64,000 bases of DNA, from the NCBI GenBank assembly GCA_948470475.1, contig OX419338.1, positions 2,823,944-2,887,943 of the forward strand, given 5' to 3'. Positions 46,780 through 57,838 of the stretch are shown piece by piece. A program made the position numbers and the translations under genes. Under the pieces are notes generated by a model. The model was not told where the DNA came from and did not search any database. It saw only the letters and a list, made by a program, of their open reading frames with translations. This DNA comes from Galaxea fascicularis. Lineage: Eukaryota > Cnidaria > Anthozoa > Scleractinia > Euphylliidae. How positions within the stretch are numbered: the first letter of the stretch is position 1; each line of letters opens with the position of its first letter.

Positions 46780-46866
46780 ACGATCGTCATGTAACACAAA
46801 GATGGCCTCCTTCTGCTTCCGCAAGAGACTTCTGCGAAAATTGGCTAACATTTACTGTGGAGCAAG
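46780..46866 (+). promoter_or_regulatory. Possible non-coding first exon and promoter of the acyltransferase
   Basis: The coding start sits in an exon that begins only 9 nt after an acceptor, so at least one upstream 5' UTR exon is needed. The best donor upstream is GCAAG|GTAAGT at 46866/46867. Before it is CAAAGATGGCCTCC (46799-46812), a YY1-like AAGATGGC box common near starts of housekeeping genes. The exon start is unknown and the link is inference. Confidence 0.4.
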
Positions 46867-49221
46867 GTAAGTGGTTGCAACGTTTTCCCTTGAATGCATC
46901 GTTTTGTGGTGAAAACGTAAGGAACCGGCAATGTTTCTCAAATTTTTGAACCACTGTTGTACTTTGATCTTGCTGAGAAAACACGTGTTCCACTGCTGAC
47001 TTATTATTTGTTGTAATATAAAATGGAACATTTTTGTGCAGCCGCGCTTTTAACGTAAGATTGATGGTGTTAACCAATTGTTCTGTGAGACACTTACCTG
47101 TAGGAGCTCTTTAACGTTCGTCCTTCAATAAGATAAACGGTGAGATTCGGAGTTGTTTTTGCCCGGGTTTTGTACCTTACCTAACTGCGGATTAAGTGAG
47201 TATTTTCTCTGTTTGGGATAAATGCCGGCTAAAGTTCTTACCCTGAGTTCAACGATCGATTTTGAAAATATCTTAAATTTGTAAACATGTCCTTAGTGGT
47301 AATTCTGTTCTTCATTGCCTAATCTTTTGTAGGGATTTGGTGTTACAACAGTGCTCGCTGAACTGCTTGAGCGTGCAACAATAGCACTTGACAGATTTTC
47401 TACTGTAGTGGTGGTCACTATAAACTTAATTTACCTAAATTTTCCAAAAATGCTCACGTCACTCACAGTCAGTTTCAAGTCTGGAGTTCCTTGATTTGAT
47501 CTTTCATATTCAAGCTTTATTTTTTCCATTTATTTTATCAGGGGTGGGAGATGAAAAATGTAAGACTTTGCAAGATAATGAAACCACCATTTGTCAAGTG
47601 AGCCACTAATTTTATGAAAGTTCATTCTCACCCGTTTTCAGAAGCCAAACCAAATTTTGGCATTGGTATGAGAAAGTGTCCCTGAGAAGGCTGCCTCACT
47701 GAACTGTGAATTTCAGTTTTAAACCAACCACAGTATTATGAATGCATTAATTTTGAGAACAGTACTCTTTCACTGCCATTCAACTGAATATTCATTCCTC
47801 TTAAAGTGTACAGAAGAGTGTTGTGCGGAATATTTATGTAGGGTAAGGTTGAGTGCAAATTACAGTTTGTCTGGAGGCTGAAAGTTTTGGTGGATCCACA
47901 ACATTTAATGTACTCATGATACTGTCACTGAAATATGTAAAATTTATGGCTTTGATGCTGCCCTTTGTGACTTCTCTGAAGTGATCTGGAGTATTATACT
48001 TCAAATAATACTTTGGTCTTGTTACCTTTGGAACTACTTCTTCTTTGCACTTATACATGAAGCACTGTCCTTACTTGACTTTTGAAACTCCACAATTGAA
48101 GGTGCCAATGGTAATGTCCTTGAATAAACAGTATTATATGAGCTTGTATTAACATTTGAATGCAGTTGTCAGCTTAATGGGTCATTTCAGTGCAAAAATA
48201 ATTATAAGTGGAAGCAAAGTACGATCCTTGCTTGTGTTTTATTGAAAGAAGTCACATGAGTAATGCAAGAACAATAAAATAATTTGTTTTGTCTTCCTCT
48301 TCCCTTTGTTAGTTATATCCTACTGCACAAATTCTATTAATAATGATTGGTGGTCAGGGATATTGATTGTAATGTGTGCTCCCAGAAAATATCCACACCC
48401 CTTATGGGAAGGTTTTTTGGTTTGCAGTTATATTAATGAACTGACCTTTGAAACAGGTCATATATTAGACTGTGAGTAGTCTCTTATTTTTCTTAAAGTT
48501 GATAGTGGGCCCATGTGTCATTTGCATCAACCAAGCATTATTTTTGCAAATAACAATTTATTCTTGTTTTTAATGAAAGGGTTCTGTAATACTGATGGGT
48601 TTATTTTGGGCTGCAAAATTGGAGAACATCTTTGCAATTTTAGGAAAAGTCTTGAAATTGTGGCTTTCCAACATGAAGTCTTGGAAGCACAGAGTTATCA
48701 GAATTAAAACAATCCTGTAATTTTAAAATTAAGAAAACGTTTGTCACCAATAATATTTTGCAAATGGTGGTTTCTAGTTCAATGAAGGAATCACAAAAAT
48801 GTCTGTCAGTCTATAAGGGGATTCATTTGGCTTTCCAGACTGAGGTAATTTTGGCATTATAACATTAGGCTCAAAATTGTTTTGAGCATTGAGTTGTATT
48901 TGCAGATTCTAAAAAAATGTCTTGCAGTCTCTTTTTGAAGTGTCTGAAAAGAAGTAGTCCACTGGGCTTTGTTCCCTGGGTCATTACGGTATGTCGGTGC
49001 AGGGAATGGCAAATAGGGTGTCTTTTTCCAAGTAAAGTACATCCTTTAATTTACTAATTAATGAATTAAAGGGTCACAGGGCCAAAAACATACCATTATT
49101 CTGTCATTTCTTTCACTTTCCAAAACTGTTATTTCAATCAGATGCTGAAACTATGCAGGAATAAAAAGGTTCATTTGAGTTACAATGCAAACATGCTCTT
49201 GTTTTTTCTGTTATTTCGCAG
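46867..49221 (+). other. Presumed 5' UTR intron of the acyltransferase
   Basis: Bounded by the GTAAGT donor at 46867 and the TTATTTCGCAG acceptor at 49221. AT-rich, with no exon or repeat recognised inside. Confidence 0.4.
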
Positions 49222-49230
49222 GACAGGTGC

Positions 49231-49408
49231 ATGGATTTACCATCGTTTTTCAAGAGATTACCGCTAGTTTGGCTGTGGCTTGTTCTAGTGTTCTTAGCAA
49301 GTGGCCTTATCATCAATTTCATTCAGCTTCTTTTGTTACCACTTTGGTTCGTAAACAGAGATTTGTTCAGATGGGCCAACTTGAATGTTGTTTATCTTCA
49401 CTGGTGTC
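49231..49408 (+). CDS. LPAAT exon 1: start and N-terminal membrane anchor
   Basis: 59 codons plus 1 nt. MDLPSFFKRL, then about 30 hydrophobic residues. Acceptor TTTCGCAG at 49221, donor TGTC|GTAAGT. The ATG has G at +4. Confidence 0.88.
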
Positions 49409-52400
49409 GTAAGTACAGCACATTAGTCAGGTTTTTTTTAACTGATACGGAAACCATTATAGCAGTAATTAATCTAATTAAATGGTTTAACTATTTAAAC
49501 ACCTTCACTAAAAATGGTTAGTTGCCTTCTAATGGAAAATCATTGTGTAATAATGATCATGTACCAGCATTAACTAAGTGCAATGTAGACTAAGAATTAA
49601 ACTGCAGTGCAACTCCATACCCTGGTACAGTGATCCAGGATTTCTATCAAGTGAGGCAATTTGTACCAGTTGACAACTTTGTAGGGGACATTTCAGTTTT
49701 CTGGCAGAGAGAGTATTTTCTGTCTTTGACCTAGTGAATATGAAAACCTTATTAAGGAGGCCCAAAAGGGGTTTTCGTTGCTGCAGTGTTTATGAAACAA
49801 TGAAAGATTACAAAGAAGGATATTAATTAATGGTGAGGGCAAACTATATGTCTCCTTGAACTCTGTTTGATCCCCATTTAATTATTAAATGGGGATCAGA
49901 CCTTTTGTTGCTGCATCTTTTTACTTTTAGAATAAGGGAGTGAGTTGACTTCTAAATCAAAAACATTTTTCAAAATCTGTCATTCTAGTACTTAACAGGA
50001 TGAGCAAAGGTTTGAATTCATGAAATGCTTGGCATGAGGCAGATTGGCTGCTGTAAGCAGTTTTGCCTGTGTGTTATGAGCATCTTCAGGGTAACATTTT
50101 CAAAGGAAGTTAAATTTTATCCAATGCATTCCACCATACTACTACCATAAAAAAATAAATTGAAATCAAACTCCTCCTTGCTGAATGTACTTGTATCATG
50201 TTTAAACCAAATTTTGGTAGGTATTGAGCATTAACTGAAATGTTACTGCAAGACCCTACTAAATAAACACAAGAATTTGCAGAAAATAATTCAGTGACAA
50301 AATGTCAGATGTCCAGGAATAGGCTAATATGACTTAAAATTGAAAACAAAATTGAAACAAACTGAAACAGCAATGTAGTATTGCCTGCCCCTTAATAATA
50401 ATAACAATTATTATTATGTTATCATGTTATTGTTGCTGTCTTCCATAGGCTGGATTTGACCCTGAAGTTGCAGATGTTTTGCTTGCATTTTGTTCTAAAG
50501 TTCTTGCCTAGTGGATTACATTGTGAAAATTCAAGCTATTATTCATGCTAGACTTTTGTCACTGCATAATCTAGTGTCTTAAGCATGAAGTGTTTCCGGT
50601 GATTCTACAAAATTTTAGTTTACTTATGTGTATAGTACAGTGTTTGAAAACCTTTTTTTTTTTTTCAGAGTTAACATTCCTAGTAGATTGGTGGTGTGAT
50701 CTGGATATTAAATTATATGGAGCAAAAGAAGATTTTGATAAGCTAGGAAAAGAAAGCGCAGTCTGTCTCTGCAATCATCGCAGTGATGTTGACTGGCTTC
50801 TTGGCTATACACTAGCTGGAAGGGCAGGAATATTAGGGGTAGATAAATAAATCATGTTTGTATTAACTGGTGGTACAATAATAATAGCCTCAGTATTAAT
50901 ATTAAGCTATGGTGACAGGACTGTCATAATGCAATATGCTGAACATTTTGTAATCAAAGTAGTTAACAGGGATTTGATGCAATATATCTGAGGAAAAACC
51001 CTGGTCCCACCAGACCTTATTGACATATCAGCCCCACCATTCTTGTTTTCTCGCTTTCAAACTCATTGTCATCACACTGTAATAACCATGATGTAACAGT
51101 CAGCCACTAGAAACTAACTAGAAACTAACTGTGGCTTCATAGCTCAGTTCTTTAGAGCATCGCACTGGGATTGCGAGGTCACGGGTTCAAACCCTGTTGA
51201 AGTCCTGAATTTTTTCAGGGTATTTTATGCAATTGCATAAAATTGTGTTGATTTGACAAGTGCAAGGATCATTCTTCATTTGATAGAATCAGCCCCTTTG
51301 TACGTGACAGCACCCAGACACAGGCCAACCAAACCTATTCAGCACCTGTGAGAAATTAGTTCCAGTCCTTCTCCTAAATCCATGAGCACCTGCAGTGTGT
51401 TTTTCTCTCAAGAGAGGTTCAATGTGAGCATATTGTAAAAATTGCTTATTGCAAAATTTAATGTCCATGTACCCTTTCCATCAACTCACTGAATTATTTG
51501 CTGCATCTGTTCATTGTTTCCTCTATAAACTTTTTGACCTTATGGTGTACCTCTTTCTGTTTTCCCTCCAGTTTTTTGCAGGAGACTCTGTAAATGACAG
51601 AGGTGTTTTGTTTTGACAAAAGCTCTAGAAACTGATGATATCAAATGACTGTTAACTTTTTGTTTTGCAGACCTGTAAAGGTTACATGAAGGGCTATTTG
51701 AAGTTTCTGCCAATCATGGGCTTCTCTTGGTGGTGCAATGAATTTGCGTTTTTGCATCGAAACTGGCAGAAGGATCAAAACGTTTTAGAAGCAAGTTTGC
51801 AGACTGTGAAGGACTTTCCTTTTCCATTCTGGGTGGGTTGGTAGGTTGTAGAGTACCATCTGTGAAGTATTCCCTTGGTGCATTTTCACAGGAATCCTCA
51901 GCCATTTATGAGAATATGGCAGGCACATAGCTATCGAAATTGCTCAGATTTCCACTTGGTAGAACTCGAGAAGCTAAATTTATAACTAACAAACTAAAAT
52001 TAATAACTGACCGACTAGATAAATAATAGATAATTAAATAACTAAACAAATAATATGTTGATATTTTGCACTGACGCTGTCCTTTAACATAGCATAAACT
52101 GGGACAAATGCTCATGCATGCCTCACTTTTGTGTTTGCATAATTATGAACGGATATAAAGGTTGGTCTGCTGTGCATTAAAGTGACAGTTATTAGTTGCT
52201 GCTTGAATGTGAGTCGTACGTCACTGTATCGTTCGTTTCATACACTGAATCTATAATCTTTATTGGCCGAACGAAATGCCAAAGAATTCCGATAACAAAC
52301 GAACGATATATTACAACTTGCCTAGAGCCTCTTTCTCATTATTTGTTGCTTACTTTTAACGATAAATCCGCAATGGAAGCCGAACGAAGACCCAAAAAAT

Positions 52401-55400
52401 GAACACAGAAAGCTATTTATATATGTACTACTAGAAAGGTGAAAATTGCACGCCTGTAACAAACATTACGTAACGAAACAAAGAAAATCGTAAAGTGTAA
52501 GATAAGGTGCAAAGGAACAAGCAAAAATAATGAGAATAAAACAAAGCGCAAAACGTAAATTGTGTCTTTTGTTCATTTATCTTGGAAGCGAAAAATTCCA
52601 ATATCAAAAAGACGGTATTAAAAGTTAATTAGATAAAGTATTCGTTTAATTGTTGCTTGAATAAACGACATAAAACTCTTGAATCTAAATTTCTTAGGTC
52701 AAGAAGTATGGTAAACGAAATAAATAAGACGGTAGCATGCAAAAACAAAAGAAAATCTCTGATGGCGAAACTGCGGTCCAATCCCTGGCAGCTGGACATC
52801 AGCCAATTAGTTGTTCCTTGCTTTATAGAAAGGAATCGGCGGCTAAATTGCGTTCACTTGGATAGTCCCACTTTACGATTCAACTCACAAAATTCTCAGA
52901 ACAATGCTACTCATTAACAGTACTACCGGAAAAATAAAAGCATTTGTAAATGATCACACTTAAGAAATTGTCTGTTTGTAATGTAGGAGGTGGGTGGGTT
53001 CTTACATATTTTGTTTTTTACCTCCTTCCGCCTTCATATTCAAGTTAAGGCTGAAAGGAAAATGAAAAAAGATAATAATAACAATAATGGTCAGGCACCG
53101 CACGAACTCCTCAACACTAGCTTCCTTTTCACCAGATTTGATGCGGGCGATCCCTTTCAAGAGTGCGTCTAGATAATATAATATAGTATTTAATTGTTTT
53201 TCTCTTTTTCCTCTTGAGCCCGCCTCGCTACCTGCGGGCTGAAGCATTTTTTAATTTTGATGGTTACAATTTATTTAATAAAGTTGTTGTTGTTGTTGCG
53301 ATCAAATGTCTCTCTTGCACACATACTAATTAACGATTATTTCTACACCACAAGCTGGCAATATTTGCAGAAGGAACCCGGCTTACAGAAGCAAAAGTTC
53401 AGGCCAGTATAGAATATGCCCGATCACAAGGACTTCCAGAGTTAAAGCATCACCTTATACCGCGAACCCGGGGATTTGCTCTGACTGTTCACTACTTTAA
53501 GGACAAAGGTAGTTCGTCATAAAAACAGTAGTCTCCATTTGGCGCGAAAACATTCTCGGATATTTGTCCGTGGACATTATCTGTTCCGAGAAGCAAACAG
53601 TTTCCCGAGAGCGAAGCTCGAGGAAAACTGTTCAATTCATAAGAATCGAATGAGTAAGGAGCAAGTGAGTGAGTGAGTGCGTGCGTGCGTGTGTGCGTGC
53701 CATAAGACTGCCTCTGACGCCTCTGCCTCTGCCTCTGACTACGTCATCCATGAGCTAAAAACGGGGCTGCATCCGGAGTATCTAATTTTCGAAATTTAGC
53801 TGCTGATACGGCCTCCTTTAATTACTTTTAGTGCCTGCAGTTTATGACATGGAAGTTGCTTTTCCAAAGAACAAAGAACCGCAGATGACCCGTATGCTGA
53901 TGGGGGAGGGCGGTGAAGTTCACTTCTGGATAAGGTATTCAACATACCTCACCATACGTAACTAAGTACATTTCTACTTGAACCCCCGATATTTGTTTTA
54001 CTATGCTTGTAATTTTTTGTCTATTAGTGCGCTTTTCCATTTGGGCAGCCTGTGTTTCAAGCTCTCAGATATTTGGAATTTAATTTCCTCGGCTAGTAAG
54101 ACGTATTAAAGAGATGAATCTCAGGCTAAATGGGAAGTATATATTAATAAAAGATCACAAGTGTATATGTAGAGAATATCCCTAAAAAAATTTGTTAAGA
54201 ATGTGACCATGCTTAGATGTTATTGATGCGTATGCATACAATCATCAATTCTGTAACCATTTCAGTAGCTGCTGTAAATATGTGGAATAATAATTATAAT
54301 AAAAACCCTGCTGGTTTAGCGCGAGTATATATTAGGAGATCGCATTGTTCACTGGCTATATCGTTGTTAGCTATTTTGTTGACGATTTTATGTTATCCCT
54401 AAGAAAGGTCTTTTTTTTAATCGTTTATATGTGGAAGGAATAAAAGTGTTGAGAACTGGTCGATACTATCTGATTGAGTGTTTTGTTGTATTGGCGCACA
54501 GGCGAATTCCACTTAAAGATGTTCCGTGTGACACTGTTGAAGAAACGTCGAATTGGTGCAAGAAAGTTTACCAAGAAAAGGTAACGAATGTTATAGGTTC
54601 GCTCTAGCGTAACTTGGCAGCAAACACGAATAGCACAGTAGATCAGTCCAACTTAAGCAATAATTAAACAAATAAACATCTCCACTGAGACGCGTCGGGA
54701 AAATAAAAAAGGCTGCCGATTTTCCCGATTTATCTCCGACCATCCCAGACGTTCGGAGATGACAACGATTTCTAGTTTTCATTAGCCGGAATAATCTGGG
54801 ACGGTTGAGAAACTGTGAAATCCCCGATCGTCCGGGATTTTTTCGACATGTGAAAATTAGCCTTAATGACAACCTCCAACAAAAACACACAGCTGCTCCT
54901 TTGAATGATTTTTTTGACACTTTTTAGGACGAAGGAATGAGTTACTTTATGGAACATGGCAGATTTCCGGCAGAGAGCTGTGAATATCCAAGAAAAACAC
55001 GAAATCTCATCACCTGTATTGTCTGGAGTATTATTCTGGGCCTTCCACTTCTTTGGTACATAGTTTCTGTCATAATTTCGGGATCCGTCGTTTCACTTCT
55101 CATCGCAGGGATAATAGCCTTGATAGGTGAGTTGTGCACTTTGATCAATTAAGATCAAGCACTCTGTGTTTATTCCTGAACTGACCTCGTAAAGTATACT
55201 TAATTAACAATTATTCAGCGAAGTGGAAGTAGCCAGTGGTGAATATCCACCACTGGCCGCTGACACTGAGATGATAAATTGTTTTAGTATATACTAAAAG
55301 AGTGAGATGACAGAGCTTAATCAAAGGCTCCAGTGAGGCAGCTCATGGATGAGGACCATTACAACACTTTGAGTTTACTTTATTTTCTTAAAAAAAAATT

Positions 55401-55823
55401 GTGGGCAAGAAACCTGTACATTTCTTTTGAGTTTTGTGGGAGCACACTTTTTTGAACCAAGGGTTATGCCTTTGTCTACAAGAAAACTCTTCGCAAACCC
55501 ATTGGTTAACCAAAAGTAATATTCCATAACTTTTCAGTGACTTTCTGGTAGAGTTTAGAGTTCACCTGACTTGGTTTTCTCTCGAGTCTAAGTCAGTCAT
55601 TGAAAGTCGTTTGAAGTTCAGATCTGCTCAAACCGTCAACTGGGACGCGCCCATGTCTTGGATCACCGAGTATTTGTCCAGCTTCGACTTCTCAAACGGT
55701 TTTATGTTCTCTTTTGTTCCAGGTTACATCATGGTAAAAGTATTGCTTCATTTCAGTGACTCCAAGAAAGGAAGCAGTTTTGGTTTGAAGACATCTAAAC
55801 TCAGCTCCAAGAAACAAAGTTGA
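49231..55823 (+). CDS. 1-acyl-sn-glycerol-3-phosphate acyltransferase (LPAAT), complete coding region, eight exons
   Basis: Joined exons: 49231-49408, 50669-50838, 51671-51832, 53355-53508, 53832-53934, 54502-54580, 54928-55126, 55723-55823. All junctions keep frame and give about 381 aa, the usual length of AGPAT3/4/5 and plant LPAT2 (360-390). The enzyme transfers an acyl group from acyl-CoA to lysophosphatidic acid, making phosphatidic acid in the ER membrane, a step of phospholipid and triacylglycerol synthesis. Motif I is NHRSDVDW (His96, Asp101), motif III EGTR (176-179); both catalytic blocks are intact. Hydrophobic segments: residues about 11-40 at the N-terminus and two close together at about 305-345. 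The C-terminus is Lys/Ser-rich (SKKGSSFG), as in AGPAT3. Motifs I, II and IV read more like plant LPAT2 than vertebrate AGPAT3/4. Family certain; subclass open. Confidence 0.93.
49868..49898. repeat. Perfect palindrome, 15-bp arms, 1-base spacer
   Basis: TGATCCCCATTTAAT, then T, then ATTAAATGGGGATCA, in acyltransferase intron 1. Confidence 0.95.
50669..50838 (+). CDS. LPAAT exon 2: motif I (NHRSDVDW)
   Basis: 56 codons after a 2-nt carry-over. Acceptor after a long T tract (TTTTTCAG), donor TTAGGG|GTAGAT. Carries the catalytic His and Asp of the HX4D box. Confidence 0.92.
51133..51204 (+). mobile_element. tRNA-Pro-like head of a SINE in acyltransferase intron 2
   Basis: The sequence folds as a full cloverleaf: acceptor stem GGCTTCA/TGAAGTC (one G-T), D stem GCTC/GAGC, anticodon stem TCGCA/TGCGA with loop CTGGGAT (anticodon GGG, proline) and T stem ACGGG/CCTGT. 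It is followed by CTGAATTTTTTCAGG and then about 120 bp of SINE-like body instead of a Pol III stop, so I call it a SINE head rather than a gene. Directly before it, AGAAACTAACT occurs twice in tandem. Confidence 0.7.
51671..51832 (+). CDS. LPAAT exon 3: acceptor-binding motif II
   Basis: 54 codons, phase 0 at both ends. Contains FLPIMGFSWW and FLHRNWQKD, the motif II region where Arg helps to bind the glycerol phosphate. Ends FPFPFW; reading on into the intron soon meets a stop. Confidence 0.92.
53083..53300 (+). mobile_element. Retroposon 3' end in acyltransferase intron 3
   Basis: Ends in AATTTATTTAATAAAGTTG followed by (TTG)n, a typical LINE/SINE tail on the plus strand. The upstream border is uncertain; a GATAATAATAACAATAATGG run lies at the other end. 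Intron 3 otherwise holds nothing recognised. Confidence 0.4.
53355..53508 (+). CDS. LPAAT exon 4: motif III (EGTR)
   Basis: Starts at CTGGCAATATTTGC after the acceptor CACCACAAG, giving FW|LAIFAEGTRLTEAK. An alternative TTTGCAG acceptor 15 bases later would delete part of the motif. Ends KDK plus 1 nt before GTAGTT. Confidence 0.9.
53549..53634. repeat. Dispersed repeat with CTCGGATA / CGAGAAGC motifs, copy 2 (intron 4)
   Basis: ATTCTCGGATATTTGTCCGT ... CCGAGAAGCAAACAGTTT ... CGAGGAAAACTG. The last part is a hairpin (CAGTTT..CCTCGAGC-type arms). Related to 24881-24985. A GTGAGTGAG/GTGCGTGC microsatellite follows at about 53665-53700. Confidence 0.5.
53832..53934 (+). CDS. LPAAT exon 5: motif IV (VPAVYDM)
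   Basis: Acceptor TTACTTTTAG, donor ATAAG|GTATTC. VPAVYDM and the following Lys/Pro-rich strand form motif IV. Confidence 0.9.
54502..54580 (+). CDS. LPAAT exon 6
   Basis: RRIPLKDVPCDTVEETSNWC region. The pattern (I/F)PLKD(I/V)P then W(C/L).K.YQEK is shared with AGPAT3/4 family members. Donor GAAAAG|GTAACG. Confidence 0.88.
54928..55126 (+). CDS. LPAAT exon 7: C-terminal membrane segments
   Basis: 66 codons plus 1 nt. EHGRFP box, then two hydrophobic stretches (VWSIILGLPLLWYIVSVII and VVSLLIAGIIALI). Acceptor CTTTTTAG, donor TAG|GTGAGT. Confidence 0.9.
55723..55823 (+). CDS. LPAAT exon 8: C-terminus and stop
   Basis: Acceptor TTTTGTTCCAG. YIMVKVLLHFSDSKKGSSFG, then a Lys/Ser tail to the TGA at 55821-55823. 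Confidence 0.88.
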
Positions 55824-56219
55824 TTGATTTGCACCCCGTACACTCTAGGGCTTATTAATATGTATTTTTTTCCAATGTTATGTTCGAAACAGAGTTAGAT
55901 GAATATTTTCGATTATCCCGAAATATATGGAATGAAATGTTTGAAAATAGGAATTTGCGAGAATGAAACAACAATGCAGAGTGAAATACATTTTAAAAAA
56001 GAGGTGAAAGGCTAGCGAAACCAAACAATATCTAAACACGTTCACCATTTGTTTGAACGTGCCATTAGTGAGGGAATTTTAAATTTCGAAATAATTATAT
56101 AGTGGAGAAAATTAGTTAGGCCGGTCTATTTTTTAATATTGTATAACCGAGGAAACGGACAATGTTTATTTCCACGTACAACATACCACCAAGAAATCGC
56201 GTTTGCTTGGTGGTAAGTT
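55824..56219 (+). other. Probable 3' UTR of the acyltransferase
   Basis: No frame or repeat was recognised. The first AATAAA after the stop is at 56346-56351, beyond the small MITE at 56220, so the poly(A) site is uncertain. Confidence 0.35.
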
Positions 56220-56328
56220 TACAGTCGAACCCCTATTTAACGGCCTCTCTCTTATTCTCTAAGGCAGCCAGCAAGGAAAGTCAATCCATTTCCCCTTGGG
56301 GTGGCCGCTTAATGGGGGTTGAACTGTA
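56220..56328. mobile_element. pogo/Tigger-like MITE, 109 bp
   Basis: TA-bounded inverted ends ACAGTCGAACCCCTATTTAA and its imperfect complement ending TTGAACTGTA, with GGCC(G) boxes inside. Same style as 4226-4399. Confidence 0.7.
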
Positions 56329-57204
56329 TCAGCTGCCTGATGTTAAATAAAATTTAAACCACGAATCAGGTCACATTTAGTCTGATGAAATGTTTTTGGT
56401 TTAAGTAACAGGAAGGTGTTACGAGACCCTTAAGAGTTCAAATCACTTAGTCTTCGGGTAAATCAAACTCGTTCCCAGGGCTTTTCACAAGAAAGAAATC
56501 TGGGACTGAACGAGGTTGCGGGTAAATAGCTAGACGGAAGTCAGCAGCAAGCATTGTCCGTTTTCCCGAGACGACTGTTTTCTACGTTTTGTTATGAAAG
56601 AGTGAGTTATCATCTTACTACAACTAAAATAGTCGAACGATTTTTGTAGGTTTTTTATCTTGCGCTATTAGGTATGATTTAATGATATCGCTAAATTTTG
56701 GATGTCACTGGATAATCTTTTCATCGTCGAAGATACGTGTCTCGTCTACTCAAGTGTATTTTGAATTTTGAAAATACGGATTTTAACTCTTTCTCAAGAT
56801 CTGATTAATTCTGCTACATAGTTGTACATTTGGTGAGAGAATTTGGGGTTTGATGAAGATAACACCCGTTGGCTTGTAAATTTGTCAATTCTCATCACCT
56901 GTCTAAGGGAATGAATTGATATTTATTAGGAGAAGTCACATATTCATCACTTCTGAGAGTTAAAGGATTACCAACGTTTTCTTATCAGACTTTGATTTCA
57001 CGTGATACCTATCTGCATTCCTGTTTCTTGGTAGTACCTGTGCGTGTGGTCCGCCCAGAGTCGTCACCAGTGGGAAACCTCAAACTTCACTGTGAGAAGA
57101 GAAGAATCGACTGTTCTGCAGAGCATGCCATTCAAAAATAGGCGTCTTGTACGTTATGACGCTTGGGGAAATAAAGGGCAATGGCCGTTCCCGAGAGAGG
57201 GGCG
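56329..57204. other. Intergenic, no gene recognised
   Basis: Starts with the AATAAA at 56346. No exon, RNA or bounded repeat was seen. Confidence 0.35.
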
Positions 57205-57370
57205 GAAGCTACAATCTTGGACAGAATAAAATGAGAAATAACCCCCCCCCCCTCCCCCCATATCAATGTTGAGTTCGCGCGCAAACCAAACTGCGCCTTT
57301 TTTTCATCATTGAAATGGGGGGGAGGGGGGACTTAAATTCTTCATTTGTTTTGACCGAGATTGTAGCTTT
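57205..57370. mobile_element. MITE with AGCTACAATCT ends and C/G tracts
   Basis: The left end AAGCTACAATCTTGGACAGA and the right end ACCGAGATTGTAGCTTTT are imperfect inverted repeats of about 40 bp. They continue into a C-rich run (57243-57259) and the matching G-rich run (57317-57331). Confidence 0.65.
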
Positions 57371-57838
57371 TCGGTCTAATGAAATAAGGGAGTGAGATAC
57401 AAGCATGAATAAACAAGCTGGAAATTAAACGGAAGTACAGTATATGATCTGTTAATTGTAATGTTGCTCCAGGGAAGACAGGAGTACCCAACGAGGAAAA
57501 TTTCAAAAGTGATTGGATATCGCTCCCAGTAATATTTTAATAGTCACTAATTGTTTTTTGGTTGATTATTAACTTCTCTGGCAAAATTATATCCGCCCCC
57601 CAAAGCCAGCTAGAGCTAAATTTTAAAGTACAATATCCAGCCAGGATCTTTACCTTATGGGCTTTTCCCAGCCAGGATTTTTACCAAAAAGGCATGTCCC
57701 TAGCCAGGAATGTCTCTTTCTTCTCTTTTTTGCCAGCGAAAAAAATATCCGACATTTAGCCAGCCAGGAAGATAAATTGAGCCATTTTATGCAGGTCATA
57801 CGAAAAATCTATCTCAAGGAAAGCTTAGTGGTGTTTGA
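57371..57838. other. Intergenic, no gene; AGCCAGGA-type boxes
   Basis: (A/C)GCCAGGA occurs about five times between 57637 and 57770. CAGGAGTACCCAACGA at 57479-57494 has an inverse TCGTTGGGTACTCCTG at 58788-58803, so both may be ends of one 1.3-kb element. That is not proven. Confidence 0.35.

Noticed and set aside
47084..47110. Minus-strand donor-like CTACAG|GTAAGT
   Set aside because: No exon or frame could be attached; it lies inside the presumed 5' intron of the plus-strand gene.
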